Source: Nitrospiraceae bacterium
GTDB taxonomy: Bacteria > Nitrospirota > Nitrospiria > Nitrospirales > Nitrospiraceae
Length of the DNA stretch: 57,526 nucleotides
NCBI GenBank assembly: GCA_919902505.1
Contig: CAKKRE010000013.1
Coordinates: 1 to 57,526, forward strand
Direction: 5' to 3'
Position 1 is the stretch's first letter. Every line of letters begins with the position of its first letter. The translations under genes were made by a program, and so were the position numbers. Shown here one piece after another: positions 16,624-25,536 of the stretch. The notes beneath the pieces are model-generated. The model saw only the letters and a program-made list of their open reading frames with translations. It had not been told where the DNA came from and searched no databases.

Positions 16624-17541
16624 TTAGAGACGTTCCAATGCCGCGACGCGTTCCTCAATCGGGGGATGCGTCGCCAGCAAGTGCAGAAATCCGGAGGTGT
16701 TGCCGGAAATCTTCATCGTGGCCAGGGCATCTTGCGTCGAATATTCGAACTGGGCCCGGTTCACCCAACGGTCGATGGCCTGCAAGGCCTTGATCATCGA
16801 CTCTTTCCCGTACACCTTCGCCGAGAAGGCATCGGCGGCATATTCCCGGCGCCGGGAATGCCAGCTGACGACCAGCATGGCCAGCACGGACAAGACCACC
16901 TGCAAGAAGATATAGACCACGAAACCCAGGATCGGGCTGCCGCTCTGGCCTTCTTCTCGATTGCCACCTTGCGGCTGGGCCACCATTTGATACACGAAAT
17001 TGCTGATGTAATGGACGAACGTGTTCATCAAGCCGGCGAGCACCGTCGTGGAAAACATATCGCCGTTGAAGACATGCCCCATCTCGTGGGCGAGCACAGC
17101 CTTGACTTCGTCTTCCCGCAGGTTGGCCAGCAATCCGGTCGATACCGCGACCATGGCGTTATTTTTGCTCGGTCCCGTGGCAAAGGCATTGGGGTCAGGC
17201 GATTCATAGACCCAGACTTCGGGCATGGTGATATGGAGCCGTTCGGCGATCTCCCGCACGGACCCGTAAATCACCTGTTCCGCGTTTGTGCGTGGCTGGG
17301 TAATTTGAGCGCAATCCAGCATGGCGCGGGCCATTTGTTTGGAAAAGAGCAAACTGATGAACGCGCCGCCGAAACCGATCACCAGCGACCAGACCAGCAG
17401 TTCCTGACTGAAGGCTCCCCGGACATCGATGCCGAAGGCCGGCAGGACGACGTTGACCAGCACCCTGACCGTAATCGACAGGGTGAGATAAATGAGAATG
17501 TTCGAAATAAGAAGCAGCCCGATACCCTTCAACGACTTCAT
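16624..17541 (-). CDS. htpX: Membrane zinc metalloprotease HtpX (M48 family)
   Basis: 305-aa inner-membrane protease that degrades misfolded membrane proteins. Two N-terminal membrane segments (KGIGLLLISNILIYLTLSIT and LLVWSLVIGFGGAFISLLFS) precede the catalytic domain. The zinc motif is VKAVLAHEMGHVFNGDMF (HExxH). Two further membrane helices follow, then the third-ligand region REYAADAFSAKVYG, and the C-terminal THPPIEERVAAL is typical. The start at 17541 is supported by AAGGAGGACAGAT directly before the ATG. An in-frame upstream extension to 17706 lacks sense. Confidence 0.95.
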   Translation of the reverse strand: MKSLKGIGLLLISNILIYLTLSITVRVLVNVVLPAFGIDVRGAFSQELLVWSLVIGFGGAFISLLFSKQMARAMLDCAQITQPRTNAEQVIYGSVREIAERLHITMPEVWVYESPDPNAFATGPSKNNAMVAVSTGLLANLREDEVKAVLAHEMGHVFNGDMFSTTVLAGLMNTFVHYISNFVYQMVAQPQGGNREEGQSGSPILGFVVYIFLQVVLSVLAMLVVSWHSRRREYAADAFSAKVYGKESMIKALQAIDRWVNRAQFEYSTQDALATMKISGNTSGFLHLLATHPPIEERVAALERL

Positions 17542-17757
17542 ATCTGTCCTCCTTGGAGGTCCGTTCTCCTCGCTCCCTTGTGCTACGGAGAGGAACGAAC
17601 CTTGGATGTTATTATACCGGATCTCGAGGCGATTGTTGGACCCTTGGGCAAAGGGGTCTGTCGCGTCTCGATGTTCAGAGATAATACCAGGTTCCCTGCC
17701 AGTCAAGTTGCTTGCTCGGTTGACCGACTCCGCGGCCTTCTGCTAGAACCGATGGGT

Positions 17758-18204
17758 ATGAGTAGGGCCTCTGGTTTTCTGCAGCTCGGGTTTGTCTGTG
17801 CGCTGATGTGCGACGCGGTCATTGCCCCTGCGCTTGTGCATGCTGCCGATCAGGCGCCGCAGGTCCCACCGCTACAGGTACCGGTTGATCAGCTCGACGG
17901 CATTCAGCGAGCCACCGTCATCCTCGACAGTTACTCCTATACGCCCAGTCATTTGATCGTCCAGGCAGGGAAACCGGTCGAATTGTTCTTGACCAGCATC
18001 ACCAGCATTACTCCGCACAATTTTCTCCTCAAGAACGAAGCGGCGGGACTATCAATTGAACGAGATGTGTCCTCTGGCCGTACGGTCACAGTGCAGTTTA
18101 CCGTGAGGAAGCCCGGTCTCTATCCCTTCTATTGCGACAAGAAGCTCCTGTTCTTTCCGAGTCATCGGGAGAAGGGCATGGAAGGTGTGCTGGAAGTTAG
18201 ATAA
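17758..18204 (+). CDS. Exported cupredoxin-like protein
   Basis: 148 aa with a signal peptide (FLQLGFVCALMCDAVIAPAL, cleavage near HAADQ). A single cupredoxin domain follows. The type-1 copper ligands can be assigned: His in ITPHNFLLKN, Cys in YPFYCDKKLLFF, and His and Met in SHREKGMEGVLEV. The motif is of the plastocyanin/azurin-like class, so it may be a periplasmic electron carrier or copper-binding protein. The start may be 17752 or 17758. The next gene begins about 12 bp after its stop, so the two are probably cotranscribed. Confidence 0.8.
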   Translation: MSRASGFLQLGFVCALMCDAVIAPALVHAADQAPQVPPLQVPVDQLDGIQRATVILDSYSYTPSHLIVQAGKPVELFLTSITSITPHNFLLKNEAAGLSIERDVSSGRTVTVQFTVRKPGLYPFYCDKKLLFFPSHREKGMEGVLEVR

Positions 18205-18216
18205 GAAGGTTGCTCC

Positions 18217-19257
18217 ACGGCTATCGACTCCGCAAGACACGAACTCCTCCACGGCATCCTCAAGCAGGTTTCCCGGTCGTTTTATCTGACCCTCAACGTG
18301 CTGCCGGCGACGGTACGCGACCAGATGGGGCTCGCCTATCTCTTCGCGCGTGCCGCCGACACAATTGCCGATACCGACCTGATCGGCCGTGAGCAGCGAC
18401 TCCGCTATCTCAACCAGTTTCGGATGCAGTTCAGTTCCGACCCCATAGCGCGGAGGGACGTGCAAGCGATCCAAGCCGCCTTGATTCCTCATCAAGCCGA
18501 TTCCGCAGAACAGGTGTTGCTCCAGCGATTGGAAGACTGTTTGGCGCTGTACGATCGATTCGATTCCGAAGATCAAGAGCGGATTCGATGGTTGATGGGG
18601 GTCTTGCCGGACGGGATGGCGATGGATCTTACGCATTTTCAGGGCGATTCGGCTCAGGACCTGACGGCGTTTCAGACCCTGGACGAATTGGATCGGTATA
18701 CGTACTACGTCGCGGGTTGTGTCGGAGAATTCTGGACCAGGATGGTCTGTGCGCATTGTCCGTCGATGTCAGGCTGGGATGTGAAGAACATGTCGGCCCT
18801 CGGGGTGCGATTCGGCAAGGGATTGCAGCTGACGAATATCGTGAAGGATCTTGCCCGGGATCTCCACCGTGGCCGCTGTTATGTGCCGGAACCGCTTCTC
18901 CGTGAGGCGGGCCTGACGCCGGTTGATTTGCTGAATCGAGAGAACCTGCCGAAGTTCAGGCCGGTGTTGATGCGGCTGATCAAGATGGCCATCGAACACT
19001 TGGATCAGGGCTGGATGTACACCATGGCCCTGCCACGCCTTGAAATTCGCCAGCGATTGGCATGTATGTGGCCGATTCTGTTGGCGGGTGAAACGCTGAA
19101 ACGTGTGGCCGCTGCGCCGGATCTCCTCGACCCGGCGGTCAACGTCAAGGCGCCGCGCTCCGTCGTCTATCGCGTCATGGCGTTGACCACCTTCACGGGC
19201 GGTTGCGGATATGTAGGGACGGCCTACTGGGGGCGCTTGCGGAAGCAGATCGTCTGA
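18217..19257 (+). CDS. Squalene/phytoene synthase family protein with non-canonical (ACG) start
   Basis: About 346 aa. It would condense two prenyl diphosphates head to head. Both Asp-rich motifs are present: ARAADTIADT (DxxxD) and TNIVKDLARDL. The family N-terminus (DSARHELLHGILKQ, then VSRSFYLTLNVLP) is in frame upstream of the first GTG (18298), yet no ATG, GTG or TTG precedes it before a stop at 18202. The likeliest start is ACG at 18217 (ACG GCT ATC GAC), with AGAAGG about 8 bases upstream. This may be a mutated ATG or a sequencing error. Product, hopanoid-type squalene or a carotenoid precursor, cannot be fixed from sequence. Confidence 0.85.
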   Translation, partial: TAIDSARHELLHGILKQVSRSFYLTLNVLPATVRDQMGLAYLFARAADTIADTDLIGREQRLRYLNQFRMQFSSDPIARRDVQAIQAALIPHQADSAEQVLLQRLEDCLALYDRFDSEDQERIRWLMGVLPDGMAMDLTHFQGDSAQDLTAFQTLDELDRYTYYVAGCVGEFWTRMVCAHCPSMSGWDVKNMSALGVRFGKGLQLTNIVKDLARDLHRGRCYVPEPLLREAGLTPVDLLNRENLPKFRPVLMRLIKMAIEHLDQGWMYTMALPRLEIRQRLACMWPILLAGETLKRVAAAPDLLDPAVNVKAPRSVVYRVMALTTFTGGCGYVGTAYWGRLRKQIV

Positions 19258-19640
19258 TCTCACCGCGTGTTTTCTTCTCTGCCCGAAAAAATCCCGGGTG
19301 CTACTTAAATCGAGTCCTACCTCCAACACTGGGAGGGGGATTTGTCCTTCTCCCTCCTCTTTCTCAAGGGGTAGCCTGGCTGGTCCCCCACTGCGCGCGT
19401 CCAACGAGGGCTTTCTTCTATTTTCCCCTTCGCGGATGGAACGGATGCGCGCCGAGGCAACACCATCGCGCCAAAAGAATGTCAGGGGCATAATAAGGAA
19501 AGCAGACGACGGCATGCTGCCCGAAGGGCAGCGCTTCAGAGGAGCCTGCGGGGAATGAAAAGAAACCTCAGCCAGCTGGTGAGATGCAACGCATTATGGT
19601 GTCACCGAGGCTGTGCGCCGTTCGTCAGCCGCGACTCCCG
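19258..19640. other. Intergenic stretch, no gene seen
   Basis: About 380 bp between two convergent transcripts. It holds two hairpin-capable sequences: GGGAGGGG with TCCCTCC near 19330-19360, and CTGCCCGAAGGGCAG near 19514-19528. No convincing reading frame is seen on either strand. The hairpins may serve as transcription stops for the convergent genes. Confidence 0.5.
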
Positions 19641-19937
19641 CTATTTCTTCTGCGGCTCCAGCAACTTCTCGCCCTTCTTGAACACCGCATAAATCGCTTG
19701 CGACGGGCAGGCGTCCAAACAGAGCCGGCAGCTTTCGAGGCAACGGGAAGGATCGAATTTGTAGGGCGGCGTCGAGAGCCACGCGCTGGTTGGGCAAATG
19801 GGGACGCAAATGGCTTGATGAGTGCAACGATCGGGATGACGGACGAGATGATCGCGAATGACCAGCATGGGTTTGACTCCTTCGAAGAGACCTTGCGAGA
19901 AGATCTCGAACATGTTTTTCTGTGGGAGACTGCTCAC
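19641..19937 (-). CDS. Ferredoxin-like protein with one complete and one degenerate Fe-S motif
   Basis: 98 aa from the GTG at 19937, whose GTGA overlaps the stop of the upstream gene; AAGGAG lies 5 bases before it. First motif: CTHQAICVPICP, where the second cluster Cys of the usual C-x2-C-x2-C-x3-CP is Gln, as in proteins holding [3Fe-4S]. Second motif: CLESCRLCLDACP, with four Cys and one extra residue in the first gap. The C-terminus is lysine-rich (KKGEKLLEPQKK). Likely a soluble electron carrier acting with the neighbouring [2Fe-2S] ferredoxin. Confidence 0.85.
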   Translation of the reverse strand: MSSLPQKNMFEIFSQGLFEGVKPMLVIRDHLVRHPDRCTHQAICVPICPTSAWLSTPPYKFDPSRCLESCRLCLDACPSQAIYAVFKKGEKLLEPQKK

Positions 19938-20347
19938 TTCCACTCCTTGACCAGGTCTTTGAGCCGGTCTTTCAACTCTGGAATCTGTTCCATATTGTTG
20001 CGAATCGCCCCGAGAATATTTTCCAGGCGGGCGGTGCGTTGTGCGTCCTTGTCTTTCTTCAGCAGCTGATCGTATCCGATATAGGCTTCGGGGTGTTTTG
20101 GTTCGAGGTAGCTGCGGCCTGCCTGCAGGGCTTCACCCAACTCGTAGGGCTCCGTCGTCAGCGGCGGAAGCACCACAAACGATCCGTCCGTGCAGATCAG
20201 CGCGGCCGCGCCGGCCTTGCTCTTGAGCGGTGTGACCGCTTCGACCGTTTTTCCGGCGAGTGCTTCCCAGTGGCGGAGCAGCCCGGGGAAGGCCTTCATA
20301 AAGGCCACTTTTTCCATGTTGGCCTTCCATTTATCGTCGGCTGGCAT
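19934..20347 (-). CDS. Unknown protein in redox cluster
   Basis: 137-aa soluble protein with a helical N-terminus (FMKAFPGLLRHWEALAG), a strand-rich centre (AALICTDGSFVVLPPLTTEP) and a charged helical C-terminus (LENILGAIRNNMEQIPELKD). No family is recognised. It overlaps the following ferredoxin gene by 4 bp and follows the [2Fe-2S] ferredoxin gene by 35 bp, so it is almost certainly cotranscribed with both. It may be a partner of those carriers; there is no direct motif evidence. Confidence 0.75.
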   Translation of the reverse strand: MPADDKWKANMEKVAFMKAFPGLLRHWEALAGKTVEAVTPLKSKAGAAALICTDGSFVVLPPLTTEPYELGEALQAGRSYLEPKHPEAYIGYDQLLKKDKDAQRTARLENILGAIRNNMEQIPELKDRLKDLVKEWK

Positions 20348-20382
20348 AGAGCGCTCGCGAGAGTCAGCAGGGGGTGATCGCT

Positions 20383-20733
20383 TCAGGCTTTCAATGGAGA
20401 AAGAAGCGGGAGCGGGGACTGATCGGGCATCAAGAGTCGTTCGACCACCTCTCCCTTGACGACATGCCGCTCCATGATTTCTTTCACGTCAACCTCGGAC
20501 GTCACGCGATACCAGATTCCCTCGGGATAGACCACCACGGTCGGACCCTGTGCGCAATAATCGAGACAGCCGGCTTTGTTGGCGCGGACGACGCCTTTCA
20601 GGTTGAGTCGTTTGGCCTCCTGCTTGAAGCAGGCGTGGAGCGCATCGGAGCCGAGCTTGGAGCAGCTGCCGCGCGGGTCATCCGGTTCGCGCTTGTTGGT
20701 GCAGACAAAAATGTGTCGCTGATAGCCGGTCAT
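20383..20733 (-). CDS. Thioredoxin-like [2Fe-2S] ferredoxin
   Basis: 116 aa. The fold-typical Cys pattern is complete: C11 in RHIFVCTNKRE, then C24 (C-x12-C) in RGSCSKLG, then the C-x3-C of KAGCLDYCAQGPTVVVYPEG. These four bind a [2Fe-2S] cluster in the thioredoxin-like ferredoxins related to the NuoE subunit. It acts as a soluble electron carrier. It is second in a four-gene minus-strand cluster. The last 15 residues (PDQSPLPLLSPLKA) are a proline/leucine tail not typical of the core. Confidence 0.92.
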   Translation of the reverse strand: MTGYQRHIFVCTNKREPDDPRGSCSKLGSDALHACFKQEAKRLNLKGVVRANKAGCLDYCAQGPTVVVYPEGIWYRVTSEVDVKEIMERHVVKGEVVERLLMPDQSPLPLLSPLKA

Positions 20734-20771
20734 GTCAGCAACTCCGAGGTTCCAGGGTGCGATGTAACGGA

Positions 20772-21140
20772 TCAGGCGCGGGCATGAAATTGCTCGATCA
20801 ACTGCTTCACGTCCGTCGAGCTGAGGAGCGATGAGCCGGCGGCCTGGGTGCCTGCGATGGCGGCAATTTCATTGAGGCGCAACTGCGCCCGTTGTTTGGC
20901 TTCCGGTTCCGACAGGGCGGAGGCCTGTCCCTTGGCGAGTTTGTCGAATTCAGCGCGGATATCGCGGAAATCACGCTGGAGATTCTTCATCATGGAGCAG
21001 GGTTCACAATACCATTTCGGGCTTTGATCCGAAGCGGGCGACAGCCGGTCATAGGTCCGCCCGAAAAAGTCTTTGCCGAGCGAGAATTTCATCAACGGGG
21101 TACCCGCAGCGCTGCAGGCATTACAGGATCCGGCATCCAT
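20772..21140 (-). CDS. Cys-rich N-terminal protein, first gene of the redox cluster
   Basis: 122 aa. Two Cys pairs (MDAGSCNACSAAGTP and KWYCEPCSMM) form a likely metal or thiol site, followed by a helical C-terminal half (LQRDFRDIRAEFDKLAK). I know of no characterised family. AGGAG lies just upstream of the ATG. It is divergent from the alanine dehydrogenase gene, with about 160 bp between the two starts that must hold both promoters. The context suggests redox or metal handling. Confidence 0.75.
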   Translation of the reverse strand: MDAGSCNACSAAGTPLMKFSLGKDFFGRTYDRLSPASDQSPKWYCEPCSMMKNLQRDFRDIRAEFDKLAKGQASALSEPEAKQRAQLRLNEIAAIAGTQAAGSSLLSSTDVKQLIEQFHARA

Positions 21141-21304
21141 GCGTGAGGTGCTCCTCTTCAGCGGACATGATCAATGATCCGCGAATCTTACCGCACTGCT
21201 CTTTGCCGTAGCAAGGTGCGGGACGGTTCGTGACGGTGGTCACGCTCGGCCATGTATAATGCGGAGTGTAGGGGCGAAACGGTGTGGCGTGCAAGGAGGC
21301 GGCT

Positions 21305-22408
21305 ATGATCATCGGGGTTCCGAAGGAAATTAAGGACTATGAGTATCGGGTGAGTCTGACGCCTGACGGCGCTCGTGTGTTGTTGCAGGCGGGGCATCGG
21401 GTTGTGGTAGAGCCTTCGGCCGGGCAGGGGAGCGGATTTTCGGATGAGGCGTATCGTCAGGCCGGCGCTCAGGTGGCCGGCTCCAAAGCCGAGGTGTTTC
21501 AGCAAGCGGACCTGATCGTGAAGGTGAAGGAGCCGCAGCTGTCCGAGTGCGCGCTAGTTCGAACCGGGCAGGTGCTGTTTACCTATTTGCATCTGGCGTC
21601 GTTGCCGGATCTGACCAAGGCGTTGGTGGCGGCCGATATCACCGCCATTGCCTACGAGACTGTCGAGGCCAGAGATCACAGCTTGCCGATGTTGCGGCCG
21701 ATGAGTGAGATTGCCGGGCGTCTGGCCGTGCAGGTCGGAGCCCATTATCTCGGGACGGTACAGGGAGGGCGCGGTCTCCTGCTGGCCGGTGTTCCCGGGG
21801 TACCGCCTGCTCATGTTGTGGTACTGGGAGCCGGCGTGGTGGGAACGTCGGCTGTCAGAATCGCCGTGGGCATGGGAGCGCGGGTGACGGTCATCAATCT
21901 GGATCTTGATCGGTTACGGTTTCTCGACGATCTGTACGGTGGACGAATCGCGACATGCGCGGCGACAGAGTCGGCTGTCGAACGCGCCGTCGTCGAAGCC
22001 GATCTGGTGATCGGAGCGGTGTTAGTGCCCGGGGCGCGCGCGCCGAAGGTCATTTCGCGAGGACTCGTGAAGAAAATGAAGCCGGGTTCCGTGATTGTAG
22101 ATGTGGCGGTCGATCAGGGGGGCTGTTGTGAAACCACCAGGCCGACCACGCACTCGGATCCGGTCTATGTGGTGGATGGCGTCCTGCATTACTGCGTCAC
22201 GAACATGCCCGGAATCGTGCCCCATACCTCAACTCTAGCCTTGACCAACACGACGCTCCCTTATATAGTCCGGCTCGCATCGGAGGGAGTCGAGAAAGCG
22301 ATTCGATCAGACCCCGGTCTTGCCAAGGGTGTGAACGTGATGAACGGCAGAATTACCTGCCAAGGTGTGGCCGATGCACACGGCTTGCGTTTTACCCCCG
22401 TGATGTAA
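21305..22408 (+). CDS. ald: Alanine dehydrogenase
   Basis: 367-aa NAD-dependent enzyme interconverting alanine and pyruvate plus ammonia. The N-terminus is typical ([20 protein letters not shown]), with substrate-binding KVKEPQ and YLHLA motifs. The Rossmann segment follows ([20 protein letters not shown]), and the catalytic-loop region is [20 protein letters not shown]. The start at 21305 has AAGGAGG 6 bases upstream; the ORF extends further 5' but without sense. In an organism living on ammonia it could serve nitrogen assimilation. That is inferred. Confidence 0.95.
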   Translation: MIIGVPKEIKDYEYRVSLTPDGARVLLQAGHRVVVEPSAGQGSGFSDEAYRQAGAQVAGSKAEVFQQADLIVKVKEPQLSECALVRTGQVLFTYLHLASLPDLTKALVAADITAIAYETVEARDHSLPMLRPMSEIAGRLAVQVGAHYLGTVQGGRGLLLAGVPGVPPAHVVVLGAGVVGTSAVRIAVGMGARVTVINLDLDRLRFLDDLYGGRIATCAATESAVERAVVEADLVIGAVLVPGARAPKVISRGLVKKMKPGSVIVDVAVDQGGCCETTRPTTHSDPVYVVDGVLHYCVTNMPGIVPHTSTLALTNTTLPYIVRLASEGVEKAIRSDPGLAKGVNVMNGRITCQGVADAHGLRFTPVM

Positions 22409-22443
22409 GACAATCCGGCTTCCCGTTTTCGGTTCTGCCCGGT

Positions 22444-22893
<450 letters not shown>

Positions 22894-23185
22894 ATGACCG
22901 ACACCGGCGAATCAGTGCGCGCGAGAATTCTTGTCAGCGGGCATGTGCAGGGGGTTGGGTACCGGGCCTTTACCTGTCGGATGGCGGCTTCGCGTGGATT
23001 GACAGGTCACGTCGAGAATCTCGATAGCGGGCAGGTGGCGGTGGATGCCGAAGGGAACCGGGGCACCGTTGAGGAATTCATATCGGATCTTAAGAGGGGC
23101 CCCGTCGGGTCCGCGCGTGACACAGGTGCAGGTGGAGTGGAGTCGCGCCACGGATCGCTATCAGGACTTTACGATTAAGCAGTAG
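22894..23185 (+). pseudogene. Acylphosphatase with a one-base frameshift near its end
   Basis: The frame from ATG 22894 (MTDTGESVRARILVSG) has the acylphosphatase motif HVQGVGYRAFTCRM, with its phosphate-binding Arg, and the catalytic Asn in GHVENLDSGQV. It runs out of family sequence after LKRG at about 23099. In the next frame the expected C-terminus follows at once (PSGPRVTQVQVEWSRATDRY, then QDFTIKQ), ending at TAG 23183-23185. One base too many in the GGGGCCCC run at 23097-23103 would explain it. The in-frame product instead ends at 23178 with unrelated residues. Either recent decay or a homopolymer sequencing error. Confidence 0.85.
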
Positions 23186-23196
23186 GTAATGGAATT

Positions 23197-24195
23197 ATGG
23201 CTCGACGTGCAGCAGTGCGACAGGACACCGCGGTGAATGCACCCGTCTCGGCTCGCCGCCCACGCGTGGCGCGGGGGGATGAGGACGAGGATGCGGAGTC
23301 GGGGAGTCATGCCGAGGCCGAAGAGTCCGGAGCGGACAATCGTCCGGCGGAATCCGGGCGGGCCGAGGGCCTCGACACGATCAAGAGTTACCTGCGTGAA
23401 GTGCGCAAGTCGACCCTGCTCAATTTTAAACAGGAACAGGCATTGGGCAAGCGGGTCATGGGGGGAGACGAAGCGGCGCGCCAAGAGATGATCGAGGCGA
23501 ATCTCCGCCTGGTGATCAGTATCGGCAAGCGGTACATGAACCGGGGGTTTCCCTTTGCGGATATCGTCGAAGAGGGCAATCTTGGCCTGATCAAAGCGGT
23601 GGAGAAGTTCAATTACAAGCGGGGGTTCCGCTTCAGCACCTACGCGTCCTGGTGGATTCGTCAGTTTATCGAACGGGCCATCATCAATCAGGGAAAGCTC
23701 GTCCGGTTGCCGGTCCATGTCGTCGAACGGTTGAATCGGTATCTGGGCAAGGTTGAACAGCTGGTCCATGAGCTGGGGCGAGAACCAATGGCCGACGAAG
23801 TTGCCGTCAAGCTGAAAACCAGCGTTGCGGAAGTCGATGATCTGAAGCAGCTGGTCCGCACCACGTGCTCACTCGACAGCCCGATCAGCGACCGGCAGGA
23901 TACGTTTCTGCGCGATGTGATCGAAGATCCGTTCTGCCTGACGCCGGCGGAGACGACCGAAGGCGTGATGCGGCGGGCTGAACTCATGGCCTGGGTGAAA
24001 GAGCTGCCTGAAAAGGAACGCACCGTGATCTTGGCGCGGTTTGGACTTGACGGGGCCGAGTCGCGGACGTTAGAAGAGATCGGCCAGGAGATGGGGCTGA
24101 CCCGTGAGCGGGTTCGCCAGATTGAAACGGCTGCACTGGCCAGGCTCCGCGGTATTATTGAACGGAAAACCATGAAGCGGGCGGATCTCTTATGA
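23197..24195 (+). CDS. RNA polymerase sigma factor, RpoS/RpoD-type (sigma-70 group 2-like)
   Basis: 332 aa. An acidic, variable N-terminus (1-55) is followed by region 1.2 ([20 protein letters not shown]), region 2 ([60 protein letters not shown]), region 3 ([16 protein letters not shown]) and region 4 ([17 protein letters not shown], then [20 protein letters not shown]). The full set of core-binding and promoter-recognition regions is present, without the long region 1.1 insertion of primary sigma factors, so an alternative (RpoS-like) role is likely. It lies 11 bp after the acylphosphatase and 24 bp before apt. Confidence 0.92.
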   Translation: MARRAAVRQDTAVNAPVSARRPRVARGDEDEDAESGSHAEAEESGADNRPAESGRAEGLDTIKSYLREVRKSTLLNFKQEQALGKRVMGGDEAARQEMIEANLRLVISIGKRYMNRGFPFADIVEEGNLGLIKAVEKFNYKRGFRFSTYASWWIRQFIERAIINQGKLVRLPVHVVERLNRYLGKVEQLVHELGREPMADEVAVKLKTSVAEVDDLKQLVRTTCSLDSPISDRQDTFLRDVIEDPFCLTPAETTEGVMRRAELMAWVKELPEKERTVILARFGLDGAESRTLEEIGQEMGLTRERVRQIETAALARLRGIIERKTMKRADLL

Positions 24196-24219
24196 GCACG
24201 TCCCGATTCGCTTGCACGT

Positions 24220-24735
24220 ATGAATTACAAAGCCCTCATTCGAGAAGTTCCAGACTTTCCTAAGCCCGGCATTCTCTTCTACGACATTACGACTCTTCTC
24301 AAGCATGCGCAGGCCTTCCGCTCCATCGCGGATGAGCTTGCCGCTCGTTACGAAGGACAGCGTATCGCAAAGATCATCGGGATCGAGTCGCGAGGCTTCA
24401 TCATGGGTGGGACGTTGGCTGCCCGTCTCGGCGCCGGCTTCGTGCCGGTGCGCAAGCCGGGGAAACTGCCCGCCGATATTTATGAAGTCGAATACAACCT
24501 GGAGTATGGATCGAGCGTGTTGGCGATTCATCGGGACGCCGTCTCACCGGGCGAACGAGTGCTGATCGTGGACGACCTGCTGGCCACAGGCGGCACGGCC
24601 GCGGCGACGATCGACTTGGTGCGGCAACTCGGCGGGGAGATTGCCGGGCTGGACTTCCTGATCGAGCTGAAAGGCCTCAACGGACGTGATCGGCTGGCGG
24701 GTTACGACGTGCATTCGATGATCATCTATCCGTAA
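24220..24735 (+). CDS. apt: Adenine phosphoribosyltransferase
   Basis: 171-aa enzyme converting adenine and PRPP to AMP (purine salvage). Family blocks are clear: [18 protein letters not shown] near the N-terminus, [20 protein letters not shown], and the PRPP-binding loop [20 protein letters not shown]. Length is standard. It follows the sigma-factor gene by 24 bp, so it is probably in one operon with it. It is followed at once by a perfect 16-bp palindrome. Confidence 0.96.
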   Translation: MNYKALIREVPDFPKPGILFYDITTLLKHAQAFRSIADELAARYEGQRIAKIIGIESRGFIMGGTLAARLGAGFVPVRKPGKLPADIYEVEYNLEYGSSVLAIHRDAVSPGERVLIVDDLLATGGTAAATIDLVRQLGGEIAGLDFLIELKGLNGRDRLAGYDVHSMIIYP

Positions 24736-24737
24736 AT

Positions 24738-24753
24738 CCCCAAGATCTTGGGG
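24738..24753. repeat. Perfect 16-bp palindrome after apt
   Basis: CCCCAAGATCTTGGGG is fully self-complementary and begins two bases after the apt stop codon. It has no real loop and no T-run, so it is not a classic terminator. It could be an operator for the DksA-type gene downstream, whose -35 begins 11 bp later. Confidence 0.5.
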
Positions 24754-24763
24754 AGCCAGGTAC

Positions 24764-24792
24764 TTGTCAAACGATCTGTAGCGTGATATACC
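24764..24792 (+). promoter_or_regulatory. Sigma-70-type promoter of the DksA-like gene
   Basis: TTGTCA (24764-24769), a 17-bp spacer, then TATACC (24787-24792). Spacing is ideal. The start codon at 24841 follows about 40 bp beyond the predicted transcription start. Confidence 0.6.
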
Positions 24793-24840
24793 TGCCAAAC
24801 TTTTTCGCCTTGCACTCATCACGAAAGGGCATGAGACTCT

Positions 24841-25416
24841 ATGGCGACGAAAGTCCACGCGAAGAAAAAAATACCAACGACGAAAGCAAAAGCCCCCGCT
24901 CCTGAGAAGCCTGTGAAAAAAGAGCGGCCGGCTCCGGTTACTGCTATGACTGAAAAAGACGAAGACAGTGTTGCCGCGCGTGTTGTGGCCGCGTTGACAC
25001 TGAAAGAAACACCCAAGGAACGAGAAGAGCGTCAGCGCCGGCGTGAAGTCCTGCAGCGAATGCTCCTGAGCAAACGCCAGGAAATCATGCGCGAGATCGA
25101 GGGGAACCTCGGCCAATCGTTGACCGAAGATCAGCAGCGCCGCTTGGAATCGGCCAGGGACGTGGGGGATCAGGCCCTCATGGACTTGGATCGCGAACTC
25201 GGCATTTCGCTGATGGAGATGCGGAACCGGAAGCGCCAGGCCATCGATGAGGCGTTGACCCGACTCAGCGAGGGCACATACGGGATTTGCGCGGAATGCG
25301 GCATCGAGGTCAGTGAAAAACGGTTGGAGGCGGTGCCGTTCGCCAAGCTCTGTGTCCAATGCCAGTCTCGACAGGAATTGCTCGAGAAAATCGAGAAGGA
25401 AGAGGATCGCGACTAG
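24841..25416 (+). CDS. DksA/TraR-type C4 zinc-finger protein
   Basis: 191 aa. A Lys/Pro/Ala-rich tail opens the protein (1-40), then a long coiled coil (REERQRRREVLQRMLLSKRQ), then the C-terminal four-Cys finger (YGICAECGIEVSEKRLEAVP, then AKLCVQCQSRQE). The layout matches DksA-family proteins that insert a coiled coil into the RNA polymerase secondary channel. The acidic tip residues expected in DksA are not clearly seen, so regulation by ppGpp is uncertain. It has its own promoter and is preceded by CGAAAGGGC. Confidence 0.9.
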   Translation: MATKVHAKKKIPTTKAKAPAPEKPVKKERPAPVTAMTEKDEDSVAARVVAALTLKETPKEREERQRRREVLQRMLLSKRQEIMREIEGNLGQSLTEDQQRRLESARDVGDQALMDLDRELGISLMEMRNRKRQAIDEALTRLSEGTYGICAECGIEVSEKRLEAVPFAKLCVQCQSRQELLEKIEKEEDRD

Positions 25417-25536
25417 CTCACAGGAGCTGGCCGCATCCATTTCACCGTCCCTCTTCAGCTTGTGACGCGCCTCAGCCCGTGACTGGCGTGCGAGTTTCCA
25501 AACCTCGGTAGTCTGCCAGGCTCTTTCCTGTTCTCT

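Noticed and set aside
16609-17750. Long plus-strand frame running over the htpX gene
   Set aside because: It is the antisense of htpX. Only its last ~150 codons (from 17758) are a real gene, the cupredoxin.
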